Part shown: positions 1 through 10,307 of the stretch, piece after piece
Layout: every line of letters begins with the position of its first letter
Numbering within the stretch: position 1 is the first letter of the stretch
From: Neoceratodus forsteri
Lineage: Eukaryota; Chordata; Ceratodontiformes; Ceratodontidae
Length of the DNA stretch: 64,000 nucleotides
Reading direction: 5' to 3'
Assembly: GCA_016271365.2 (NCBI GenBank)
Contig: CM057451.1
Coordinates: forward strand, 369,045,501 to 369,109,500
Made by a program: the position numbers and the translations under genes
The notes under the pieces: generated by a model
The model's database searches: none
What the model was told of the DNA's origin: nothing
The model's input: only the letters and a program-made list of their open reading frames with translations

Positions 1-1379
1 AGAGCTTCTGGGAAATGTAGTTTGGACCTTGGCCTTTTACACCAATAGAGGGAGCCGGTTGTGGCTGACAAGGAAGATCAGCCAACTGGAACCTTTTGGA
101 TTTGGAGGACATGCCCTGCTCTGTTACTGGAAAGCTGAGATCAGTTATGACAGTGAAGAGAGAAGGAGCTCTGTGCTTCTGCAGTGTATAATTTCGTGCT
201 GGAAGTGCATGTGAGGCCCTGAGGTTCGGCCTACAGCCGTTGTAAGTGCCAGTTCGGACTGAATCCAATTTGTGCAGAGAAAGAAGGAAGTCTGAAGAGT
301 GGAAACCAGGCTCACCCTGTAAAAGACTGGAGAAATTGCTGAATTGCGCTCGGTCTGTCAGGAACTGAAGCTGCTGTGTGTGCTCCCGGGTAGTTTGCAG
401 TAATTGCGATCGGGATCGAGGAGCAGCCTGCCTGGTATAGTACTTTCCTTTTACATGTGAATGTGTGTAGTGCCTGTGGGAAATCGCTATTTCCAATCCC
501 CGTGCCGTGTGTTGAAGCTGGAAGCAAACCCTAGCTTGTCTTGGACTAAATCCGGTTGCTATCAACTGCAGTGGGGTCCAGTCACAAGGACTTTGTCTCC
601 ATGCCCTGTTGTTCTGGCAATCCAGAAGAACATCCACCATCCGGTCCTCAGCTTGGGTATTGTGAGTACAAATCAGGGTATTCCCCTGCAGCCTGTTTTC
701 AATCACAAGTGTGTCATCTAATTCTTGTTGTTTCACTGCTTCATGGACTGAGCCATCCGGCTCCAGAATACAATTGGGTGTTGTGGATATATTTTCTTCT
801 ACAGGGTCCTATCCATCTGCACCTGCCGTCCAACCCCGGGCAACAGACCTGGCTAGCCCCCCCCCCTCCAATCTGGGTACCCAGAGTGTGACTTTTCAGA
901 CCCTGTATGTGTGCACAGTACTGTGATTTAATGCCACCAATTAACCTGATTTCCCCCTCCCGTGTTACTGTCCCCTAAATAAATCAGATTTGTTGTTGTT
1001 ATATTATATATACTGTCTGTGGTGTTGGTACTTAATGGAAACAGTATTGTATTTCACTGTGTATGTTGTTTAACCTTATTTTACAGGGGTTCCTCAGAGA
1101 CATGCTGCAGAATCAGTCTCGAGGGTAAGTGGTACTTTATGAGTGAACAGTGTGTATATGTGGGGTATTGGGGCTGTAACTCCTGTGTACTGTGTGAGCC
1201 ACTAGAGGGAACCAAAGGGGGTCCTGGTGTCCCAGAGGGCTGTGATCAAGCTAGTCTAACCACTACAAACCCTGACCTCTGGGTGGAGGCACCCGCCATA
1301 GAACCTAGACCTCTCAACCTGTCAGTAGTCAAGCAGGCAGGGGTAGTAGCCCTTGGGATAGCGCCACCTAGGGGTTACA
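1..1379 (+). repeat. Gypsy-type long terminal repeat, partial, 3' portion
   Basis: This stretch aligns along its length with 29,730-31,314, which is the 5' LTR of the Gypsy element in this window. Shared blocks include a GGGAAnTGTAGTTT motif near the left edge, the polyadenylation region near 975 and a GTGGAGGCACCCG block near 1,285. Similarity stops exactly after CACCTAGGGGTTACA. In the other copy that point is followed by a primer-binding site and gag; here unrelated DNA follows. That fixes the LTR 3' boundary at about 1,379. The 5' end lies outside the window. It is either a solo LTR or the 3' LTR of an element further left. Short frames inside it are chance. Confidence 0.8.
978..983 (+). 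other. Polyadenylation signal AATAAA in LTR
   Basis: AATAAA occurs inside CTAAATAAATCAGAT. The same motif sits at 30,913-30,918 in the sister LTR. It probably marks the end of the R region and leaves an unusually long U5 of about 400 bp before the LTR end. Confidence 0.6.
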
Positions 1380-1929
1380 AGCAGATAAGCTAAATCTTTT
1401 CATATTAACCCTTGCTAATCCTGAAGTAAGACTTTGTTTTCATTTTATGTAAACTTAGCATATATTTTTGAACATTTGTTGTCCCAATTAGGGAAATGAA
1501 ACTGCTTAATAAAAAAGGTACTTGAGTGGGCACAACATGCAAAGTCACAGGTGGCAACAGAGCTGTGTTGTGGTGATTTCAAAATAAGGGAGTGAGAACA
1601 TTAAAATATACTTAAGAATCTGCTTGCTGTTGCCTTTATCTATGTAAGTGTAACATGCACCAGAAGCTCAGGATCGGCACAACTGCAGTGTGTTTTTTGC
1701 ATCAGTCTGTTGACTTTCTGACTGAGCAGTGTGTGTCCACAACCTACCTCAAACTGAAGACTGGAATTTAACCAATGCTGATGTTGTAGTAGAAGATCTT
1801 GTGGATTTTTCTCCAATTAAAGTTCTGGATACCTGATGAACATACTTCTAATACTAAGATCATGTTGGTGTACTTCTGGGACTAAGAGATGGAAAAGCCT
1901 GTTAGTCTTAGGAACTAAGAAAATGAAGG
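1380..1929. other. Unassigned DNA between LTR end and CR1 tail
   Basis: AT-leaning sequence with no coding signal. I recognise no element in it. It is the flank into which both the LTR element and the CR1 were inserted. Confidence 0.4.
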
Positions 1930-2084
1930 CATAGAAACATAGACATTGATGGCAGATAAGGACTGCTTGACCCACCTAGTCTGCCCATTCCCTACCTATT
2001 GGATAAGCTGCAGATCCTAGTTAACCAACAGCCTACTTCTTCCTACCCCCCACAAGAATTGCCTTATGTCTGTTCCATGCATTC

Positions 2085-3354
2085 TTGAATTCCCCCACTG
2101 TTTTTGACCCCACAACCTCCTTAGGAAGGCTGTACCACGCATCCACCACCCTCTCTGTGAAAAAATACTTCCTCACATTGCCCCGAGCCATCCACCTCCA
2201 TCTTCAAATTGTGTCCCCTTGTTCTTGTACACCTCTTTTTCTGAAAGATGCTACCCTCTTGGACTTTGTTGATTCCCTTAAGGTACTTAAAAGTTTCTAT
2301 CATGTCCCCCCTCTCCCTCCTTTCCTCAAGGGTATACATATTAAGCTTCTTTAGTCTCTTTTCATGTGGCTTCTGGTGCAGACCCTGCACCATTTTAGTA
2401 GCCCTTCTCTGGACTGCCTCCATCCCGTCTATGTCCTTGCGGAGATGGAGTCTCCAGAACTGCACGCAGTACTCCAGATGGAGTCTCACCAACTGTCTGT
2501 ACAGAGGGATAACAACTTCATGTTTTCTACTGGTGACACCTCTCCCTATACATCCCAGTATCCCTTCAGCCATCTCTTCTGCCTTCTCAAATTGCTGGCT
2601 AACCTTTAGGTCATCTGATATAACTACCCCCAGGTCCCTTTCAATTTTTGTTGTTGTTACTACCTCTCCCCCATTGTGTACAGTTCCCCTGGGTTTTTGT
2701 CTCCTAGGTGCATTACTTTGCACTTCTTTGCATTGAATCTAAGCTGCCATACTTCTGACCATTCCTCTAACCCTTCTCATCCTTTCCACCCACCCCTTGC
2801 GTATCAACCCTGTTGCAAATCTTTGTGTCGTCTGCAAAAAGGTATACTTTTCCTTCCAGTCTCTCTGCAATGTCACTTATAAAGACATTAAAAAGGACCA
2901 GATCCAGTACTGAACCCTGTGGTACCCCACTAGTAATCCTCCTTTCTTCAGAGTGGACTCTGTTTACTATTACCCTCTGTGTCCTGTTGTCCAGCCAATG
3001 TTTTACCCAGGCTACTACCCTGGGACCCGCTCCCAGGCTGGCTAATTTGTTTATTAATCTTTTGTGTGGGGCTGTGTCAAATGCCTTGCTAAACTCTAGG
3101 TAGTGCCATCCACCCTTACCCTAGTTCTACTTTGGTCACCCAGTCAAAGAAATTGATTAGATTCATCTGACATGACCTTCCCGCTGTGAATCCATGCTGC
3201 CTTGGGTCATGTGCCCCACTGGCCTCTAGGTACTCAACAATTCTTTCCTTCAGAAGTGATTCCATCATTTTCCCTACCACTGAGGTCAAACTGACAGGTC
3301 TATAGTTTCCTGCTTCTGTCTTGCTCCTACTTTTGTGAAGGTGAATCACATCCC
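2085..3354 (-). pseudogene. CR1 ORF2 remnant: reverse transcriptase palm and thumb
   Basis: The enzyme copies the LINE RNA at a nicked target. Visible pieces on the minus strand are the fingers motif EAGNYRPVSLTSVVGK near 3,300; a [12 protein letters not shown] block near 2,900; an intact FADDTK catalytic motif near 2,830; and the thumb with LGVVISDDLKV, RRATKMVQGL and TLEERRERGDMIETFKYL between 2,560 and 2,270. The FFTERVVDxW-like end is frameshifted near 2,150. Several frame changes between 2,723 and 3,116 make it non-functional. The upstream part of the same frame continues at 4,450-4,561 and then at 19,627. Confidence 0.85.
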
Positions 3355-4449
3355 CGATGAAGATCTAAATAATGGTCTATATGACCTTCAGTACCTCCCT
3401 AAGACTGGCAAAATCCTTTCCTTCCCCTCCCATCACCACCCTTGAAGAAACCCCCCTAAATGAAGTTGCATCCTATAAGTACTTGGGTGTTTGGTTAGAC
3501 CCTCAACTAAATTTCTCTCACCATATCGATTATCTAGTGTTGAAGTTGTGTCTAAAGCCAGGCATTCTTTATCGTAACAAGGACTCTCTCTCCCTCCCTG
3601 TCCACCATGAAAGTCTCACAAAAATTATTTTGCCTATACTTGACTATGCTGACATAATCTTCTACACTACCCCCTCTTCCCTGCTTGCCAGACTTGACTC
3701 TCTCTCTTTTATGCCATCTGCCGCTTTGCCTCAAATGCTTCCTTGAGGACCCACCATTGCTCCCTCCTCTCTACTCTGAATCTCCCTCTCATTCCCCACC
3801 AGTGCCTCATTCACTCTGTCTCCCTTTATCTCTAAATTATGGTTTAACCTTCTCCCTCCTATCTCTCAGATCACCTCACCTCCTCTCAACCCACATCCTA
3901 CTCCCTCCATTCCAGGGATGCCTGCTCCTTCTCCTTACCTAAACCATCATCAAACAAGGGCAAATCTGCCTACACTTATCATCTCCCCACACTGTGGAAT
4001 TCTCAGCCTTCTGTTCTACACAACTCCCTCTTGCACCCCTCTATCAGGTCTCAGCTATGCCTCCTGGCTCCTCCCACCTGCTCCCATGCCACCTGACAGC
4101 AATTAAATACTACTAACCTAGCCTATTACCTTAGTTCTATTTTATCCATTTTACGCTCTATACTGTTTCCTCCTTTTTGTTTGCTGCACTGCTTTGTATC
4201 TCCCATGATTTATCATCTTACTAATTACTGAGTTTCAATGTCCTCCCTACCTCTGCTCGTATGAAATATGTACATATTTTGCCTCTGTAATTGCCCTACT
4301 TATGCTATGTAATTGTGGCTGTATTGCTGTTGTAATTGTTTTTGACATTTTCTTTTTGTACCCACTTCCCTTATTTTCCCCGGGTAGCACCTGGAAATGA
4401 GCCTTGGCTCAGTGTGCCTTTCCCGGTTACCAAATGTTTAAATAAATAC
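3355..4449 (+). mobile_element. Rex1/Babar-like LINE 3' fragment inserted in CR1
   Basis: The CR1 reading is interrupted between GAATCACATC (left) and GCCCTCCTCCAG (right). In the CR1 copy at 32.9 kb these two strings are nearly adjacent, so about 1.1 kb was inserted. The insert is plus strand, 5'-truncated within the RT, and ends in a short AAATAAATA tail as expected for a LINE insertion. I did not find an unambiguous TSD. Confidence 0.75.
3363..4105 (+). pseudogene. Rex1-like reverse transcriptase C-terminus remnant
   Basis: The frame at 3,372-3,746 reads YKYLGVWLDPQLNFSHHID, then LCLKPGILYRN and LPILDYADIIF. This is the palm/thumb signature of Rex1/Babar-type LINEs. After a frameshift near 3,740, a later frame near 3,990 gives HTVEFS / TLWNSQP-like residues matching the usual YxLPTLWNSLP end. 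Catalytic palm motifs A and C are missing because of the 5' truncation. A second, better preserved example of this 3' region lies at 54,836-55,620. Pyrimidine-rich composition and stops indicate age. Confidence 0.7.
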
Positions 4450-4561
4450 GCCCTCCTCCAGTCTTTAGGTACCACACCATCCTCCCATGATTTGTTAAAA
4501 AGAGTAGTCAATGGTGTCACTAGTTCTCTCCTTAGTTCTTTTAGAATTCTGGGGTTTACCT

Positions 4562-5123
4562 CGCTTAATCTAAACAAGTGTGTAGTTTACTTTTGCGCAG
4601 TCTCTTGATCCTGCCTGTGCAAGGCAGCTGAGCCCTGTTACCACTTACGGAGCAGGAAGAGGAGCTGTAGTTTTTCCTGCTTCTCAGGAACTACAACTCG
4701 TTGGGGGGAATTGCATATTTTATTATTTCAAGCTGATTGCAGCCAGTCTTAAACTGCTATCCAAGTATGAGTGGATGTACAAATTTTATATTCATTTTGG
4801 AACAACTAATTCTGTGTTGCTTGTCCAGCTTGTGACCCTGGAAGTCCTAGTCGGGTCATGGCTGGCTATTTAACAGAGTCCTGTGGTGAGCAGTTGACAG
4901 CGTGTCACCACGCGATGAAGAAGTGTTGCGCAAGACACGTAGCTTAGTGTGCGTGTTTTATGTTTGACATAGGGTGTCTCATAGAACCAGGGTGAGGGGT
5001 TGCAAGTTCTATACCGGACTTAAGAACATTAAGGTATTGTAAATGCCTTTGGGTTATATCTCGAAGTCGTAGCTGTTGCATTAATATGAGAATAACATCA
5101 AAAAACATATAAATAAGGGGAAA
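4562..5123 (+). other. Probable 5' UTR of the plus-strand LINE
   Basis: Non-coding sequence between the CR1 breakpoint and the first ORF1 methionine at 5,124. I see no recognisable motif beyond ordinary mixed composition. Any internal promoter of this LINE would be expected here. Confidence 0.45.
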
Positions 5124-6513
5124 ATGGATTCTAACCATGCAACTCAACCAGAGCCAGGCAGTAATAAAACTGTTTCTGCTTCATCAATTAACATAACTTT
5201 GGATGGTGAAATAGGCATTAAATGTTTGAATTGCTGCATGTATCACTTGGTACAAGTACCACTAAGCACAAATCATGGATTTATTTGTGATAAATATACT
5301 GTTAATAAACAATTGCTAGAAGAAATAGCAATCTTCTCAGAACAACTACAACAGCTAGAAAATAGCCAAGCTGATAGGTATAAATGTTTTCAAGCACTAA
5401 ACAGTCCCCTCTTCCCCTCTGAGCCTAACTAAGGATATGGATAAGACTATAAAATCCTTAACATCTCTTTCTCCTGTCAACCTACCAGTGTGTCATTCCA
5501 ACCTTACTTCTAGTAATGGCCATGCAGACTTTACCCCAAGCAATTATAATAATACATATTGATCCATATTGAGAAAGCGGGGCAGAGAAGGTGACGCTGA
5601 TGAGCCTGAACGAAATGATGACTGCACATTAGTAACCAGCTCAAGTGCGTGTAAAAAGGGTCTTAGAGCTGATCAGTTCTGTTTGACAATCCAAAGTTCT
5701 TTCACAGTACTTTCTACCTTAACTGAAAATAGCCAGAATGATGATGCCTTAGTAGAAAATGCACAGCGTGCATCGCCTTCTAATAATAATGAGCCCCCAC
5801 CAATAGCCCTTATTGACTTGGGACCCCAGTCCCCTCAACAAGGTTATCCTAGTCAATCTAAAACTCCCACTCCCTCTCAAAATACATCCAATGGTTTTAA
5901 TGGGCATTCCCTCTCCAAGACCAGTTTTACCTCAACTCCTCCTAGGTCAGACGACAATGTGATGGATACTTCCAGAACCCCGGCCCCTTTGGTTCAACCA
6001 CGCCAAGTTTTTGTGCTTGGGGATTCCATTATAAAACATCTCAATAGGGTTATTTGTAATCCTGATAAAACAACAAGAACATGCTCCAGTTTTAGGGGAG
6101 CCAAAGTTTCTGACATTACAGGAATGGTTAACGACATCCTTTCCAATTCAGGTCATAACCCATTAGTTATTATACATGCAAGAAAAATGATATTAATTGC
6201 ACCAATCCCCTACGGATAAGAAAATATTTATGTGGCATTATACAATTTACTAACTAAGAAAGGTTGCACCATATGTTTCTCAGAGATATTTCTGGTGCCT
6301 AGAGCTACTTATGATATGACATGCCTAATCAAAGAAACAAATGAATGGCTTAGAAAGTGGTGCCTTAAACAAAATATTTTTTGCATCCCACAACGGGAGA
6401 ATTTTTGTGACAGGGACTCACTCTTCTGCTGGGATGGTCTACATCTAAACAGAAGAGGGGCTGCCCTGTTGGGCAAAACCATAGTGTCTGTGATTAATAA
6501 CATTTTAAACTAA
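5124..6513 (+). pseudogene. LINE ORF1 remnant with SGNH/GDSL esterase domain
   Basis: Three frames form one broken ORF1. The N-terminal 103-residue frame (5,124-5,432) has a CLNCCMYHL cysteine cluster followed by a heptad-rich, probably coiled-coil stretch (LLEEIAIFSEQLQQLE). The middle frame (5,569-6,219) is low-complexity and then reaches the esterase block I nucleophile motif VFVLGDSIIKHL near residue 150. The last frame (6,232-6,513) carries the catalytic Asp/His block WDGLHLNRRGAALLG. CR1/L2-group ORF1 proteins with esterase domains are known and are thought to bind lipid or membranes. The usual block with HLGTND is replaced by IIHARK, so part of the domain is lost. Frame breaks near 5,430-5,570 and 6,219 make it a pseudogene. 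Confidence 0.8.
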
Positions 6514-6518
6514 ATGGC

Positions 6519-7270
6519 ATGGGGGAAAATGGGACAGTTCCTAATTATTTTAATAGGGGTAACAAAAACTATACTGATAGAACCTGTAATGTATTGTCAT
6601 TTAATGCTAGATCCCTGAACAGCTTCAAAATGTCAGAACTGAAAGCCAAATGTATCCTGCTTGACCTAGGTATCATTGCTGTCACTGAGATATGGTGGGA
6701 TTCTTCTTCAGCTTGGTCTAGACATATCCCTAATTTTAAACTCTATCATAAAGACAGAGTTGACAAAATGGGTGGGGGTGTGTGTCTTTACATTAGAGAA
6801 TATATTCCCTCACATGATATTTCAATACAAACATATACTGAATCTCTTTGGGTCTCTATTCAATTGAGAGGTCACCCAAAACTTACACTAGGGGTTTGTT
6901 ATAGATCACCTACTGCAGATATGCAATACACATCTGATTTAATAAATATTACCATGGATATGGCCCATAAAGGTGATACTCTCATCCTAGGAGACTGTAA
7001 CATGCCTGGTATTGATTGGAACTCTTTTTTAGCCAAAAATAATCACGACAAATTATTCCTAACACCATTTATGGAACTGGGTCTGGATCAGTTAGTATGC
7101 CAACCCATTAGAGGGAATAACATACTGGATCTGGTCGTTACAAATGTGGGACATAAATTCTCTGACATGAATACTATGGCCCCAATTGGTAACAGTGATC
7201 ATAACTCATTATTTCTGAGTATTCTCATTCAAATTCCCAAGATTACTAATAATATTAAATATAAGGATTA
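6519..7270 (+). pseudogene. LINE ORF2 N-terminus: APE endonuclease
   Basis: The 273-residue frame starts with NVLSFNARSLNSFKMSEL, then IIAVTEIWWDSS (catalytic Glu), GGGVCLYIREYIP, LGVCYRSPTADM, LILGDCNMPGIDW and IGNSDHNSLF. These are the apurinic-endonuclease-like blocks of CR1/L2-type ORF2. The enzyme nicks the target DNA to prime reverse transcription. The frame is still open at the insertion point. The RT part resumes at 17,530, so the reading was cut by the L1 rather than by decay. Residues encoded after 7,284 are L1 sequence. Confidence 0.85.
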
Positions 7271-7284
7271 TAATAAAGGAAATT
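7271..7284. repeat. Target-site duplication, left copy (TAATAAAGGAAATT)
   Basis: This 14-bp string is identical to 17,516-17,529. It is native to the plus-strand LINE (codons NKGN) and brackets the minus-strand L1, so it is the duplication made by the L1 insertion. Confidence 0.9.
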
Positions 7285-7999
7285 ATTTTTTGGAACTTAA
7301 TTTTTATTATTTTTCCATATTCCATTTCAATTTACAGTAAACTTCATTACATCAAGATGCAGGAAAGACATACCTTTTTTTTTTTTTAATCAACACTGTA
7401 ATAATCAGACTACCTGTTAACCAAGATTGTTGTCCATGTCTTACTTGTTATAGTTTATAATCATCCACTTTCAAGCTTATTATACTGTTTTAATTATGCT
7501 TTTGTTTTTGTGTTTGTAGGTTGGACCACATAGTGGGAACTGTTCCAATGGAGCTTTTACCCAGCGATCTTCTCATCTTTCCTCCACTAGGAAATACTCG
7601 CCTTCATCATTTCTTTCCTCCTGTCCAACTACTCTTGGTCATCTTACATTCAGTCTGTTCTAATAAACTAATATGCGATTATCAACACCAAACTTATTGT
7701 CTTGCGTCTTTCCTATTTCCAAACTTATCCTCTGTATTTAAGATTAATATATTCTGTATATAAGTACATCTAATCTTTTCTGCAGCTAACCAAAACAAAG
7801 GAAAAAAGGGGGGGGGAGAGAGTGGAGAAGGGTAGGGAGAAAAGGGTGATAGGTTCCCCCCAAACTTAATTTTGGGGAGTTAGTATAAACTTAATATTAT
7901 TCCCAAAATATATACCTAAGAACAGCTTAACTATTAACCCAAAGAAAACACAGATAAAGTAACAAAAATAAAACAAAATAGAGTAAAATAAAATGTGAT
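7285..7999 (-). other. L1 3' UTR region, partly unassigned
   Basis: AT-rich sequence with T-runs (7,373-7,387) next to the left TSD, consistent with an A-rich L1 tail on the minus strand. A purine-rich tract at about 7,796-7,850 reads as a polypyrimidine run in L1 orientation. The stretch 7,515-7,790 is not recognisable as L1 and could be a further small insertion. Confidence 0.5.
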
Positions 8000-10307
8000 G
8001 AGGTCTTGCAGGCTGGCGGTTGGTACTGCAAAGGTTTTCCCTTTGTCTCCCCTGGTCCAGCAACCTATAAAGCCTATCTCATTAGGAATTGATCTAACAC
8101 TGGGGTGCCTTTTTTAGCTTTTACATATTCATAGAATGGGAGCCACCTTGAATTAAATTGGTCTGTTCGGAGTCTGAGTGTAGCTGTGAGAGCCTCCATA
8201 TTTTTGATATTGATTACATTTCTCCACCACCCAGAGTAAGTGATCTTATCTGGGGAAAGTCATTTTTGCGTAACAGCTTTGGAGGCTGCTGCTATTAATA
8301 TACATAAAATAGGTATCTTTGGGCCTTTGTTTTAATTCTGGGTGGGGGGGGGGAGTCCCAATATCACATGAGGAAACTCTGGTACGATTTCCAGTTCTAG
8401 GATTTCTTTAATAGCATTAGTGATTTCTGCCCAAAAGTCCCTGAGCTTGGGACAGCTCCAAAACATATGGAACTGGGATCCTATGTCTGAGCAGCCTCTC
8501 CAATACTTATTAGTATGGAAGGTTCTATATTTTGAGGAAATATCTGGGGTGATAAAATATCTTGTTGAGACTTTCCACCTAAATTCCCTCCACATAGGGG
8601 AATTGGTTGTTTTGTGTATTCCCTGCCAGATAAGAGACCATTCCTTGTCTGATATTTGGCATTCATATTCAACTTGTCACTTATTTTCAACCGCTTGGAT
8701 GTGTAGGATACCTGAACCTTCTTGTAGGGTTTGTTGTATGTATGTGATAATTTTCCGGGTGTCATCCATGCAGCTTTTTTGATACATATATCTCAATGGT
8801 GGGGCTGGGTCATTTTGTATGGCACCAATCCCAACTGTGCTAGTTATGAAGTGTCTGCACTGTAGGTATCTAAAAAATTCTTTATGTGAAAGTCCAAATT
8901 CTTCTTGAAGAAGTGCAAATGTTTTGACTTCCTCACTGTTAACCATCTGATGTAGATATCTAAGCCCCTTATCCGACCATCTATTCCAGCACTGATCTTT
9001 ATGTGTTGCTGGGAACTGTGGTAAGTATTTTAGAGGAATGTATTTCCGTGTGGGAGAAAAGATCTCCCACCACTGTCTGACTCTAAGTCAGATCTTGAGG
9101 GTGTTTCTTGTCCAAACATTGTTTAGGATTTTCAGATCAGAGGGCTTAATTGTCCAGGGTAAAAACTGCAGGGGGATCCAGGGGTGTGCCTTCTCCTCCA
9201 GCATGTACCAACCACCCTTTTGTTCAGATTTTAACATTTTTAAAACTGGCATTGTTTGTGCTGCCAAATAATATTTTAGAAGATCAGGAACACCCATTCC
9301 TCCCTTGCTTTTAGCCTCGGTCAAAATGCCCCATTTCTTACGTGGATGGCGCCCCGCCCATATAAATTTGGATAACTTCCTTCTTAGTTCTCGCCACTCA
9401 TCCCCGTCTATAAGTATAGGCAGAGTTGAAAATGAAAATAGGAATGTAGGTAAGATGTTCATCTTAATAGCCTCCACTCTATTCATGAAGCTAATTGGTA
9501 AATTTTGCCATCTCTGTAAATCTTCATAAACTTTTTCTTTTAGTGCCTGATAATTATAAAGGTGCAGTTTAGTTAGGTCTGTTGGTATTGATACTCCTAA
9601 GTATTTGACTTTATCCTTGACCCATTTGAAAGATAGAAGGTTTTGTAAGTTCTCGTGTGGGGGTCCATCTAAACTTAAGATTTCCATTTTTTCAATATTC
9701 ACTTTAAAGCCCGAAATCTGACCAAATCTATTCAGCAGTTGAAGCAACTCAGGAACTGAAGTTTCTGGTTCTTTTATATATAATACTGTGCCATTGGCAT
9801 ATAGTGAAATTTTATTTTCAGTATTATTTATTATTATCCCTTTTATATTTGGGTTTTCACGAATAGCCTGTGCGAATGGTTCCATGGTTAGGGCAAACAG
9901 TAATGTGGACAGTGGACATCCCTGTCTTGTTCCTCTGTTTATAGAGAAGAATTCTGAATTTATTCCATTCACTCTGACTCGAGCTGTTGGGTTCTGGTAA
10001 CATAGATTTACCCATTTAAGAAAGTTGCCCCCACCCCCATCTTGGACATTACTTCTCCCATATAGACCCAGTTCACCCTGTCAAATGTCTTTTTGGCATC
10101 CAAGAATATTGCCATTGGGTTAGTCTTAGAAGGATGTTTATATGTGACAATGTTCAGAAGTTTGCTGACATTGTCCTGAAGATGTCTATGTGGTATAAAG
10201 CCTGTTTGATCAGGGTGGACTAGGAGCTCTATGTATTGCTGCAATCTTGTTGCTAGAATACTAGTTAAGATTTTTAGGTCCTGATTAAGTAGTGAAATGG
10301 GTCTAAA
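8000..10307 (-). pseudogene. L1 ORF2 remnant: RT palm/thumb and C-terminal domain
   Basis: On the minus strand the RT reads from FRPISLLNQDLKILTS near 10,295, through DQTGFIPHRHLQDNV and motif A with IFLDAKKTFDRVNW (10,244-10,080), to RQGCPLSTLLFALTMEPFA near 9,930. Motif C appears as ISLYANGTVLYI near 9,800, where the usual YADD is YANG, so the catalytic pair is lost. PISFMNRVEAIKMNILP and FIWAGRHPRKKW follow. The C-terminal region includes FRYLQCRHFI near 8,880 and FHMFWSCPKLRDFW near 8,450, typical of L1 ORF2 ends. Frameshifts occur near 10,010, 9,000 and 8,680. Confidence 0.85.

Larger units (their letters stand above)
1930..4561 (-). mobile_element. CR1 LINE, 3' half, interrupted
   Basis: Read on the minus strand this is the 3' half of a CR1-type LINE: RT palm, thumb and 3' UTR. 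The 3' tail (near 1,930-1,990) matches the tails of the CR1 copies at 31.5 kb and 12.9 kb. The 5' side breaks at about 4,561 at the codons for (N)PRILKELRRELV. The residues expected before that point (KVDKATGPEGI) are found at about 19,627, where another minus-strand CR1 fragment stops. The two fragments are therefore read as halves of one element split by the insertion at 4,562-19,626. A Rex1-like fragment sits inside at 3,355-4,449. Confidence 0.85.
4562..7284 (+). mobile_element. AT-rich CR1-group LINE (plus), 5' part
   Basis: This is the 5' part of a LINE with an esterase-type ORF1 and an ORF2 starting with an APE endonuclease. It continues at 17,530-19,626 after a 10.2-kb L1 insertion. 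The two parts add to about 4.8 kb, a plausible full length for a CR1-group element. Base composition is far more AT-rich than the other CR1 copies here, so it is a distinct subfamily. The left end abuts the CR1 remnant at about 4,561. Confidence 0.8.

Noticed and set aside
1019..1393. 124-codon plus frame with several cysteines
   Set aside because: It lies in LTR U5 sequence and is not conserved as an open frame in the sister LTR copy.
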